This document shows, piece by piece, positions 1 through 8,030 of a stretch of DNA of 10,160 nt. Every line of letters begins with the position of its first letter. Position 1 is the first letter of the stretch. The notes below the pieces were generated by a model. It worked only from the letters and a program-made list of their open reading frames with translations. It did not search any database and was not told the DNA's origin. A program made the position numbers and the translations under genes. The stretch is from Monoraphidium neglectum (Eukaryota; Chlorophyta; Chlorophyceae; Sphaeropleales; Selenastraceae): the NCBI RefSeq assembly GCF_000611645.1, contig NW_014011448.1:1-10160 (forward strand), given 5' to 3'.

Positions 1-244
1 GTGGGCGGGTGGGCAGGTTGTTGGGTGGGGGGTTGGACGTGGCACGACAGCGGGGCCGGTTGGAAAAGGCAGGGTGCAATCGCGTCGAAGGTGGTATTGC
101 CCTCACCTTGCCGGCAGGCGGAAGACTGACGCACGTTGTCGTGCAACGAGGGAAAATCTCCTTGGACAACGCACAAGCACGAGCCCACCCATGCATCGTC
201 CCCGCCCTGCGAGCCGCTGGCGCGCGCGCGCGCGCCCGCCTCAC
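1..244 (-). other. Intron 7 of the acyl-CoA oxidase gene (partial)
   Basis: The donor GTGAGG begins at 244, directly after the exon ending HVRVP plus AG of the next codon. I read the remaining bases in all minus-strand frames and found nothing resembling the expected next oxidase segment, so the acceptor is placed off the left edge. A perfect alternating CG run lies at 221-234. No other feature is seen here. Confidence 0.6.
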
Positions 245-1773
245 CTGGGCACCCGCACGTGGTCAAACCACATCTGGCCATTGTCCACGCCGTTCAGCCC
301 CATCTTGGGCCCCATGTCCTTGATCCTCACGCCGGGCATCACGGCGCCGCGGTCGTCGCGGATGCGCACCGCAAACACGTGCGGCCCCTCCCACTTGCCG
401 GCGACGGTCAGCTGCGCAAAGACGACGCACAGCTTGCCGTGCTGGCCGCTGCCGCCGATCCTGGGTGCGTGTGTCCAAAGGTTGGGGGGTCGTGGTGGGC
501 AGGCGCCTGACGTGTGTGCTGGCAAGTTGACTGGCAGCCACGGCGCCCTGCACAGGCTTGAATGGTAACACTGTATGCGCAGGTGGTGGCCTGCGTTTGC
601 ATGGATGCGTGGGCCCGCACGCGCGTTTTGTGTTGGGGCTGCGCCGCTCACCAGAACTTGGAGGCCTCGTTATTGGGGGTGTTGATGACGAACTCGCCCG
701 TGGACGGGTCGTAGTGCGCCTGCAGGTTGACGGAGCAGGGAGGTGGGGGGCCGTTCGGAGGGGGGGCAGGGCTGTAGCGCATGGGCGCAAGCGCTGGCAG
801 GGGGTCGCAGCAGACAAGCTGTCCACACCACACCCAAGCCCCAAATTCCTATCATGACAGAAACAATGCAGCCCCCAATGATGCCTCCTGCGAAGGGAGG
901 GGGAGGGCAGGATGCGAGCGCAGCGCTGGGCGCCCCAGCAAGTCCGCCTCACCGTGGTCTCGATCCCCATGACGTTGCTGCCGTGCCCCAGCTCAGTCAT
1001 GCCGAAGCAGCCCGGCAGCGCCAGCGAGTCGATGCCGGGCAGGAAGGCGTCGTGATGCTTCTTGGTGCCCAGCTTGCAGATGGTGCCGCCGCAGCTGGCG
1101 GGGGCCGCAGGAGGTGGGACAGACCGCGGGCGGCAAGGTCGGCTGAGCAGGCCGGCCTCAAGGCACGGATGACGTCATGCAGTCAGCCGCACAGCGGCGT
1201 GCGTTCATCAAGCCGTTGCAGGCGCGGCTGGGAAGGCGTACGCGCAGCTGGCAGTCTTAGTCGGCTCCAAACCTATCCGCCGGGACGCGGGTCGCGCCCA
1301 CAGACAGGCTGCCTTGAGAGCAGCCGTGCTCAGGGGTGAGTTGCGCGCGAGAGGGCGCCGCGAGGGGCCGCAGCCGCCCGCCGCGCGTGCGCTCACAGTG
1401 TCATGTGGACGCCGCACTTGATCGCCAGGGAGTAGTCGCAGAACGAGAGGCACTCCAGCGCGGCCTGGAACTTGCGGGGGTCTGCGTCGACACGGCGTGG
1501 CGCATGTGGACGGCGAACGAGCCCGGGTTGAATGGTGTATGGCGGGGCGCAGGCAGCACTAGCTTCCTCTGAATTGCCTGGAGCAGTGCCCGGCGCTGGC
1601 CACGCCGCAGCCACAGGCCTAGCACCACCTTGGAAAGCGCCCCAGCCACAGCCCTGCAGATGCACACACAGGCGAGAGCGTTCACACTTACACCGATCCA
1701 ATAACCCACGCGCACAAAAGAAACACCACACGTGCACACCACACACAAACGCACATGCCAAGTCCCATGCATG

Positions 1774-1812
<39 letters not shown>

Positions 1813-2688
1813 ACACAAGACCTTCCGCGCGCATGCGAGCATCCCTACGCACACCCTTTGCACACACGTGCGCACCGCGGAGGTAGTCCCTGATCCCTAC
1901 ACACACCCTTTGCACACACGTGCGCACCGGTGAGGTAGTCCCTGATAGAGAAGAAGCGCTGCTGCAGGAATCTCTGCAGCCGCACGAGCGTCTGCTCCCT
2001 GAACTCCATCATGCTCTGGTAGTAATCCGGCTGGTACAGCGGGTCCTACGGTGGATGCAATGACACACGCCGATGCATGACAGTTTAGATCAACAGCTTT
2101 GCATGGGTCGGAGTCGCCACTGCATGAGCGTGCTGAGTGGAGGAAATCACTTGGCAGCGGCGGCGGCGGCGGTCCGCCCCACAGGTGATGGGCAGCGGAC
2201 GCGCGTGGCGGGTCGCTGCCTGCTGCTCGCCTTGAGGAAATCGAAGATGGCCTGACGGAGCTCTGGGTTGTCATGGCACAGGTAGGCGCCCAGCTTGTTG
2301 GGGCAGAGGCCGCTTATGTCCATGCTGGCCTACGGGCCGCAGCGGTGACGTGCGCGGGATGCCACACAATGAGCAGTGTCAGTGGCAGCAGCTACGAATG
2401 AGCCCCTAGGAGGCAGCAGCAAAGGGCCGCATGCGCCCTGAGACCTGAGGCGAATAAATGGAACAACAACAGTTTTGAAACGCAGCCCTGTGGGAGCCAG
2501 ACAAGTTTCAAGGGCTGGGGCGTTCCCGCTGCGGGTTTGCAGGCCGGAGCAGCAGCATGCCACCTCAGCGTCTGGTGCCGCCGTGGTCGAAGCGCTCGAC
2601 CGCTGCAACGCCTCACCGGGCCAGACGGGGCCTGGTTCAAGGTTGCCGCTGTCATCTGTCCTGACAGGACTGCAAGGCGGGCCGCCAT
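245..2688 (-). CDS. Peroxisomal acyl-CoA oxidase, ACX2/ACX3-like, 5' part (seven exons, 3' end off the left edge)
   Basis: Acyl-CoA oxidases catalyse the first, H2O2-forming FAD-dependent step of peroxisomal beta-oxidation (family knowledge). Exons on the minus strand: 2688-2617, 2329-2231, 2045-1928, 1481-1397, 1094-953, 719-652 and 460-245. All junction phases agree and give 266 complete residues of a protein usually about 660-690 long. Residues 4-12 (RLAVLSGQM) resemble a PTS2 peroxisomal signal. Residues 25-150 match the N-terminal helical domain ([38 protein letters not shown]). The hallmark [12 protein letters not shown] lies at 154-165, [18 protein letters not shown] at about 181-198, GLNGVDNG at 249-256 and FDHVRVPR at 260-267; these blocks match plant ACX2/ACX3 better than ACX1. 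The catalytic Glu region is outside the window. The start is the first ATG after an in-frame TGA at 2754-2752, in a good context (A at -3, G at +4). Family assignment is very secure; choosing ACX2 or ACX3 is not. Confidence 0.95.
1777..1817. repeat. AC dinucleotide microsatellite in oxidase intron 3
   Basis: Fifteen AC units run from 1777 to 1806; after one T the CA pattern continues to 1817. The wider stretch 1680-1925 is also CA-rich. On the coding strand of the gene this is a GT-rich tract just downstream of the duplicated 5' splice site. Open frames across it (runs of Cys-Val or His-Thr) are artefacts of the repeat. Confidence 0.95.
1843..1946 (-). repeat. Two 52-base tandem copies spanning an exon end and its 5' splice site
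   Basis: Copies at 1843-1894 and 1895-1946 differ at three of 52 positions by eye. The right copy contains the last bases of oxidase exon 3 (coding IRDYLT) and its donor GT at 1927-1926. The left copy repeats the end of this exon and a second intact GTGCGC donor at 1875-1874, inside the intron. Using the second donor would lengthen the exon by 52 bases and shift the frame, so only the right copy fits the conserved protein. Confidence 0.9.
2046..2230 (-). other. GC-AG intron 2 of the acyl-CoA oxidase gene
   Basis: The exon encoding IFDFLK ends ...CTCAAG and is followed by GCGAGC, which is the GTGAGC donor of the gene's other introns with T changed to C. The acceptor is CCACCGTAG. Joining these phase-0 ends gives [13 protein letters not shown], which fits the family alignment. 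The nearest GT donors lie 30 or 48 bases further on, also in phase 0, and would add 10 or 16 low-complexity residues. GC-AG introns are a known minor class of spliceosomal introns. The intron also contains a CGG trinucleotide tract at 2158-2172. Confidence 0.65.
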
Positions 2689-3890
2689 GTTGTGCAGAGT
2701 GACTCCAAACGATCTGTTGCCGCGTCTAGCGCGTGGAAGAGGCCACACAAATCATAAGCATCATATTTGTAGGTTAAAGAGTCGTATACTGTGCACTTGC
2801 ATCCAAAAAGCGGTATGCGTAGAGCCGCTGCGTGCATTGTCGTTGCTGAGGTGGCACCCGTCCCATAACCTGACCATCCCTTCATAGGGGCAAGCCCAAA
2901 CCGAATTCTGAGACCGTGATTTAGCACCTCCTGCGATGAGTATAGGCCGTCTGGCCCGCGTGGTCTGTGCATGAGTGCAGCTGTCCAGCGGAGGCTGGCA
3001 AGAGCACGGTGGAGTCTGTGCTTCGCTGGTGGTGGGCTGCAGCTAGCAGCAACTGCGATGTTACATGAGCATGCGCACACACGCATGCATGTGTCATGCG
3101 CCAGCACTGGCTGTCTGGCGATCGCAGCCGTGCCGGCTCTGGGATGCCCAACCCTGGTGGATCTGAATTTCGAAAATGAAGTGGGGATTGGGGGTTGAGT
3201 AGGCTGCAACACGCTCAAAGTGGTGAGGTGCTCGGACTGCAGACAGCATGTCAGGCGACGCCGAGCTACCATGTCCACGACCAGGGTGGGAGGAGCGGAG
3301 GCGCCTTGCTGTACATCTGGACATACAGTGCGCGGAATGAAGATCCACAAAGACATGGCCTCGATGGGCATGGGTGGCAATCGATAGAAGATTTACTGAA
3401 CGGTTTGGGCACTGCTTACGAACGAGGGATTGCCACTCATGGTGACCCAGGACGCTGTGAGGCCTGCCATTGCTTTGCGATGCAAACAGTGAGGAAGGCA
3501 ATGCAGCAGCCAAAGCGCGCCACAGCTGCTCGCGGAATTCCAGGGTCCTAGCTTTCAGTGCCTGAATTCTGACGTTACACAAACCGAAAAATTGCAAGCG
3601 ACGACTAGTCTGCACGCAGTGCCGGCGCGCATCAAGGCAGCTGGCATCATCTGCAGGCAAGCACGTAAGTGATCACGAGCTGCAATGCCACACAATGCTG
3701 CGGGTCTCGCCGCGCCCTTCTTTCAGCGCAAGCACGCAACAGCGCTCAACAATCTGGCATGGACAATCACATACATCACAACAGTACTCAGTACCCAATG
3801 GAAACGTGTTGGCAGCAAAGCATGATGCCAGGTGTCAGGGGAGGCTTGGTGGCAGGGGTGGTCAAAACACCAGTGGCTGCAGCCGCGGTA
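2689..3890. other. Spacer between two minus-strand genes, with the presumed oxidase promoter
   Basis: This stretch lies between the oxidase start codon and the polyadenylation signal of the cysteine-module gene, so it should hold the oxidase promoter and 5' UTR. I see no clear TATA box. The base composition is visibly lower in GC than the exons. A further minus-strand TGTAA occurs at 3579-3575. Several open frames of 75-240 codons overlap on both strands between 2652 and 3660 (see the separate entry), but none resembles a family I know. Confidence 0.5.
3094..3660 (-). other. Unassigned open stretch with overlapping long frames
   Basis: A minus-strand frame is open for 188 codons here. A second minus-strand frame (2652-3380, 242 codons) and a plus-strand frame (3195-3551, 118 codons) overlap it. 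I recognise none of the three translations, and none is strongly biased in composition. At most one could be coding; a degraded exon, a transposon remnant or chance are equally possible. No good intron boundary pair or matching neighbour selects one of them. Confidence 0.15.
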
Positions 3891-3895
3891 TTACA
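3891..3895 (-). promoter_or_regulatory. TGTAA polyadenylation signal of the cysteine-module gene
   Basis: TGTAA on the minus strand is the usual green-algal near-upstream polyadenylation element. It lies about 107 bases downstream of the stop codon at 4004-4002, which implies a 3' UTR of roughly 120-140 bases. It is the first TGTAA after that stop. Confidence 0.55.
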
Positions 3896-4001
3896 CAAAC
3901 CCAAAGGGGAGAAGCGACACGCGTGCACACTGTGAAACCTGATACTCACACGTCAACTCCAACTGTACCACAACACATCACTGCAGCGACCGCCCGGCCC
4001 C

Positions 4002-5710
4002 TCACGCCCGCCGGCGGCTCGCGCTGACCGTCTGCCTCTCGCCGCCGGCCGCGCTCGACGCCCGCGCGTGCGCGCGGCCGCGGCCGCCCCCATTGCCTGA
4101 CACCGCGCACCCGACAGACTTGGAGCCCCCACCAAGGTAGCATTTGAAGCCGCCCCCCTCGCTCTCGTAGCAGGTGGTGAAGCTGCCGCCGGCGGGGCAC
4201 GCCACAGTCTTGAGACGCCCGCCGTCGCCGGCGCACTGGCTGCGCTGCAGCTCGGCGCAGTCGTCGACATCGCCCGCGCCGCGGCCGCTGCTGCTATACG
4301 AAGATGCAGAGGCGCCGCCCCGCGGCGCGCGGCCGCCGCTAGCGGTGGCACCGCTGGCGCCGCCGAAGCCCCCCGAGCCAAAAGGCTGGCGCGTGAACGC
4401 GTCGGCGCCCGGATGAGGTGACGCCATGGATTGGTCCATCGCGTCCTCCCACTTGTCCCACATCGCCTCAAACTCGTCAAAAAAGGCGGCGCCGTCGAAG
4501 CCTGGGGGGCGTTGTAGGGAAAGGTTGCGGATGCGGGAACCGAGCGTGGGGGTGGAGGGAGGGGCTGTGTTCGGGGAGGGAGCGGCTGCTGGACGCCGTC
4601 CTCAGTCAGTTAGGGAGGCGCGCACCACCACGAATTTCCCTAGGCTTGGGGCCGGCCCAGCCCCGTCAAAAATAAGCAGGCCAAAGCAAGACTGGTCGAG
4701 CGCGGAAGAACAGCACCCCATAGAAACCCACCGCCGAAGCCAGCGCTGGCGCGGGCGCCAAGCGCGCTGCCGAACGACGGCAGCGCCATGAGCGCGGCGG
4801 CCCACGCCGGCCGCGCCCACGCGCTTCTGCCCAGCAGGCCGAAGAGCGGCGCGCCGCGCGCGCCCGCGGCGCTGGTTGTGCGTTGGGCGGGGAGGTTTGC
4901 CGGCAGCGGCGCCTGCGCCTGGCTGGCGCTGTCGACCACGGCGGATGCGTTGGCGCCGCCGACGAGGGCGGCCAGCGCCGGCGTGGTGACTGGCTGCGAA
5001 CTAGCGCTGCCCAGGCTCTTGGTGTCGGCTCTGGTGGTGGAACCAACGGATGTCTGCACAGCATTGGGGCCGTCCGCGGCGCCCCCCGGCGCCGCGGGCG
5101 CCGCCCCGCCGCCGCCGGCTGACGCCGAAGCCGACGCGTCCGTCGCGCCGCCGCCGCCGCCGCCGCCCGAGGACGACGAAGACGCTGAGCTCGCGCCGCC
5201 GCGGCCGCGGCACGACACGCGGCTGGCGCCCGGGCCCTTGAAGCACTCAAATGCGGACGTTGAGTAGCACTCGGCAAAGCCCGGGGGGCAGGCCACTGCC
5301 TGGAGCGGCTCCCTGTCGTCGGGGCAGCCATAGGTGTGCTGATCCTGGCAGGTGTCCGGGCGGCACGCGGCCGACGCGTCGCAAAATTCGCCCTGCTGGC
5401 ACTTGCCGCCGCAGGGGCCCGCCAAGAAGGCGGACATCCCAGGGGCTGCGGGGAAAATGGGGCCTGGACCAGCAGCGGCGGCGGCAGCACCGAAGCCGGC
5501 AGGGGGCCCGGGTGTTCCGGGGAAAGGTGGCGCACCCAGGGAGCCGGCGGGCGCGTATGCCATTGACGGAAACGCCTGCTGCGCGTCCTCCGCGCCTGGC
5601 ATGCAGGGCGCCGGGTTGCCAAACATGTCTCTGCAAGGGGTGTCGCCAGCGGCAAGCGCCGCCGCGCCCACAAGCAGGGTCAACAGCAGGGCTGAGCCCT
5701 GGTTCCCCAT
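4002..5710 (-). CDS. Secreted protein with two homologous six-cysteine modules (unrecognised family)
   Basis: Two exons, 5710-4732 and 4501-4002, give 492 residues; the phase-1 junction restores a Gly codon. The start is the only ATG in the open frame before the cysteine-rich part, and it opens a signal peptide (hydrophobic residues 7-21, SALLLTLLVGAAALAAG). Next come a small Cys pair (C26, C36), a Pro/Gly/Ala-rich stretch (50-96), a cluster C100-x3-C104-x5-C110-x5-C116, and module 1 (C121 to C167). A Ser/Gly/Ala/Thr linker with seven consecutive Gly and a hydrophobic stretch (about 297-318) follow. Exon 2 adds an acidic aromatic segment (FFDEFEAMWDKWEDAMDQ, 333-350), another Gly/Ser linker, module 2 (C408 to C458) and a basic tail. 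The architecture suggests a disulfide-bonded extracellular or cell-wall protein; that role is inferred. The alternative is two adjacent genes, but exon 2 alone would lack a signal peptide. Confidence 0.75.
4107..4259 (-). repeat. Six-cysteine module, copy 2 (protein repeat)
   Basis: Residues 408-458 show C-x7-C-x11-C-x8-C-x9-C-x10-C, with LKTVACPAG, TCYES and FKCYLGGGS as landmarks. The two outer spacings (7, 11 and 10) are identical to copy 1; only the middle loops differ, by two residues each. Confidence 0.8.
4502..4731 (-). other. Intron joining the two exons of the cysteine-module gene
   Basis: The donor GTGGGT follows GGCG and the acceptor is CGCCCCCCAG, giving a 230-base intron in line with its neighbours. 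Without splicing, exon 1 runs to TAG at 4642-4640. The exon 2 frame is open upstream only to TGA at 4604-4602, so some splice inside this interval is needed to join the modules. The exact donor is chosen by phase and consensus. Confidence 0.6.
5210..5350 (-). repeat. Six-cysteine module, copy 1 (protein repeat)
   Basis: Residues 121-167 show C-x7-C-x11-C-x6-C-x7-C-x10-C, with LQAVACPPG, ECYSTS and FECFKGPG as landmarks. Spacing and landmark residues match copy 2 at 4107-4259. Confidence 0.8.
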
Positions 5711-6570
5711 CCCGTCGGCTGCAGTAAACCTCCTGGGACTTTCAAACAGGTGATGCGGAATCAGCTTTCGCTCTGCACTTGTACAATAAGTGCGTGTGGC
5801 AAACAAATTGCCAAGTAGGATCGATGGTGCGCGCCGGTGACAACGAACGATTGGCCGTCCAGAAGAAGCTATGGCATAAGCTCTGCCGTCATACACAAGG
5901 TGTCCCGTTCCACCAGCTGCTATGCTGAGCAACCGACGTCACCAGCTTCCCTGCTTAGGCGACCCGTTTACACCGCGCCGTCACCACCGGCCCGGCGCGG
6001 GCGATCCAGCAGGCCCGTGATAAAAAGCCAAGGGGCAAAATGCGAGGTGTCATGGAGCCTGATCTGGATCCAAAGGCAAGTATCATAAGGGCGGCAAGAG
6101 CGGCCAGGGGCGCGCGCAGGGGGTGCAGCACGCCATTTCATGCGTTGCCCATGAGAGGGGGCGTCACACTGTGAGCAGTATCAACATGTAGCGACCCGTG
6201 CGGCACATTGGGGCGCGGTCAGCTCGTGGGGGAGGCTGCAGCACATGGCGCAGCCAGGCATAAGGCACCTGGAGCCCACCAAACAGTCCGGAGCGACGCC
6301 GCAGCAGATCCATTTGTTTCAGGTGTGAGCAAACAGCGCTGTCCGTTGGTGGTTGATGGTGGCGGACGCTCAGCAACCCCGACCAGAGGTCTCGACCTTC
6401 AAATCAATCAAAGGGATTGCATGCAGTTGCGGTGGAAGCACAGTACGCATTCGGCAGAACTAGGTGCATATTCCTAGCACAGCATCAAGCAGTTTTTAGA
6501 CGGGAGGAAACATGCACTGTGTGTTTGTGCACTTCAACATCCAACAGAGGTGCACTCTCACATCCGGACC
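5711..6570. other. Spacer upstream of the cysteine-module gene
   Basis: This should contain the promoter and 5' UTR of the minus-strand gene starting at 5710. No TATA box is seen within 250 bases of the start codon. The remainder is of moderate GC with only short open frames, none recognisable. No RNA gene or repeat of note was found. Confidence 0.4.
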
Positions 6571-6577
6571 AGACAGA

Positions 6578-6595
6578 TATAAACAAGTATTTATA
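6578..6595. promoter_or_regulatory. Back-to-back TATA-like boxes
   Basis: TATAAAC reads on the plus strand at 6578-6584 and TATAAATA on the minus strand at 6595-6588, in an AT-rich island of otherwise GC-rich DNA. Either could be a core promoter element. The minus-strand box is about 880 bases upstream of the start codon at 5710, so it would require a long leader or a leader intron. No clear gene follows on the plus strand. Confidence 0.25.
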
Positions 6596-6689
6596 CAATG
6601 TACGTGTCTGATTTCCTGAATTGATTGAGTCCATAAAGCACCATTAGCGGCGCATCGTGTTGTTATCATATTGTTATCAGGATATTGTG

Positions 6690-7508
6690 GTGAATGCTCT
6701 GCCGGGGGCAGAACGCGCTGGGCAGGGGCTGCTGTTGCTGCCCAGGCCGCGGCATCGCAGCTGTCACCCCGGCTCCTGCCGCTCTTCCGTGCAGTGGGGG
6801 GCACAAGCGAGCTCGGGTTGGCCGACGCTGCAGCCACCGCGCGCAGATTGGATGCCTCAGCTGCTGCCGGGGCCGCTGCCGCCGTTGCCGCGGCAGCCCG
6901 AGCCCCTGCGGCGCAGGGTGCTGCAGCTTCCTGGCAGGTGCACCGCGCTGGAACGGCGGACGACCGCCGGCAGGTCGCTGACAAGGCGCAGGGGTGGTCG
7001 GGGTGTGCGATGGATAGGCATCTCAAAATGAAGATGGTGTGAGGTCCCAAAGCAAGCAATTGGCTGCGTATTGACCGTCGTCTCAAAGATCGCAGAGGGG
7101 CGTATGGGCATGCTAGATGACGTTGTACCAGGAACAGACACGCGAGGCGAAGAGCAAGCTAGGGCTACAGCACATGTGCAAGTGCACTGTGCACAAGCGC
7201 AACGGCGCGCAGCGAGGCCCGTTGCGCGCACCTGCCAGGGGAGCAGCGCCGGGCAGGGTTCCGCCGACCTGCGCTGCCGTTGGCCACCCACGGGGGCACT
7301 GCCGCGGCCTCGGCCGTGGGGGTCCCGCCATAGACCAGGCATGACATGAGGCCAGCAGCCGCCGCCTTGATCTGCATGTGGCTTGCCCGGAAGGAAGGGC
7401 AGCTGCTGCCGTTGCTGCTGCTGCAGTTGCTACCTTGGCCGCTGCTGCTGCTCTGCTCGCTGTCGTCGCAGGAAGATCTGCTGCTGCCGCATTCCCACTG
7501 CATGACAA
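6690..7508. other. GC-rich Ala/Ser/CTG-repeat block of uncertain coding status
   Basis: Imperfect CTG/GCC/GCT runs lie at about 6720-6920 and 7400-7490. They produce Ala-, Ser- or Cys-rich open frames on both strands, so frame length is no evidence of coding. A good acceptor on the minus strand (CTGCTTTTGTCATGCAG, ending near 7502) precedes a Ser/Cys-rich frame (CDDSEQSSSSGQGSNCSSS). This could be an exon downstream of the minus-strand stretch at 7567-8025. A frame on the minus strand ending near 6857 also looks protein-like (RLVSDLPAVVRRSSAVHLPG). No family is recognised. Confidence 0.3.
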
Positions 7509-7566
7509 AAGCAGGTGATATCTGATCAGCGAGCGCGCGTGTCAAAGTGTCAACAGTCCGCGCCAT

Positions 7567-8025
7567 TCAGTCAAAATCAAGGATGTACCCCTGCCCTGCC
7601 ACCCTGGCCTCCCACTTGGAAACATCCTGCGCCATTGCAACCGGTGCCCGTTGCCTACCCACCTGGTCTGCCAGGTGCATGAGTAAGTCTTCATGCACAA
7701 AGGCGTCGAGCAGCAGCTCTGTAGTCGATACGCGCTGCATTTGATGCGCCCCTGCCCGCTCGCGGCGGGCGGACTGCCGATCAATGTGCGGCACGTCCGA
7801 GCAGCTGACACTGGATGTGTTCAAACCCTGTTTTATGTTACGATCCCCGCGGCCAAACACGTCAAACTCTTCAAGTTGTGGCCGCGGGGGTAGCTGCGCG
7901 GGCCACTGCAGCGCTCGACACAACCGTGTCACTAAGGTATCTGTTTGATCGTCTGTTTCCAGAGCTGCTTGTGGCTCCGCCGGACGTCCGCCACCCTTGG
8001 CTTTGACCATCATCAGGAGATGCAT
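7567..8025 (-). CDS. Hypothetical protein or exon, 152 codons
   Basis: A minus-strand ATG at 8025 opens 152 codons ending in GYILDFD and TGA at 7569-7567. The translation is of mixed composition, with acidic and hydrophobic segments (TTELLLDAFVHEDLLMHLAD, SKWEARVAGQGYILDFD), unlike the low-complexity shadows nearby. An acceptor-like CTTCGACCTCAG lies just upstream of the ATG, so this may be an internal exon. The in-frame stop may also be avoided by splicing from GTGGCA or GTACAT near 7590-7600 to the acceptor near 7502. I do not recognise the protein and no TGTAA signal follows the stop nearby. Confidence 0.3.
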   Translation of the reverse strand: MHLLMMVKAKGGGRPAEPQAALETDDQTDTLVTRLCRALQWPAQLPPRPQLEEFDVFGRGDRNIKQGLNTSSVSCSDVPHIDRQSARRERAGAHQMQRVSTTELLLDAFVHEDLLMHLADQVGRQRAPVAMAQDVSKWEARVAGQGYILDFD

Positions 8026-8030
8026 GGCCT

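Noticed and set aside
60..150. A possible eighth oxidase exon before a GTGAGG at about 108-103
   Set aside because: No frame gives the segment expected after VRVPR in this family, so the GT here was treated as intronic.
221..234. Alternating CG run as a possible Z-DNA element
   Set aside because: It is only seven units long and lies in a GC-rich intron, where such runs are expected by chance; nothing links it to a function.
1688..1933. Cys-Val and His-Thr repeat proteins across the CA tract
   Set aside because: They are translations of a dinucleotide microsatellite inside an intron whose flanking exons are well supported.
2689..2748. N-terminal extension of the acyl-CoA oxidase from 2748
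   Set aside because: The codon at 2748-2746 is GTG and an in-frame TGA lies just upstream at 2754-2752. The ATG at 2688 has a good context and places the PTS2-like motif at the usual N-terminal position.
3340..3430. Plus-strand RHGLDGHGWQSIEDLL, which recalls the N-terminus of KptA/Tpt1 RNA 2'-phosphotransferases
   Set aside because: The spacing differs from the family, no further family motif follows, and the frame ends soon after. Competing open frames exist on the other strand.
4640..5932. One 430-codon single-exon gene
   Set aside because: Its apparent start at 5932 is TTG, not ATG, and the first ATG in frame is at 5710 with a signal peptide. The downstream frame holding a homologous cysteine module joins in phase through a consensus intron, so a two-exon model explains more.
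6694..7042. Plus-strand Cys-rich and Ala-rich open frames
   Set aside because: The composition follows from CTG/GCC repeats, which open frames on both strands equally. There are no motifs, and the Ala-rich frame lacks a plausible ATG.
7570..7640. Similarity of SKWEARVAGQGYILDF to the start of the Tubby domain core
   Set aside because: The spacing between Trp and Tyr is longer than in Tubby proteins. The expected GRV and SVKNFQ segments do not follow, either directly or after the best nearby splice, so the resemblance is probably chance.
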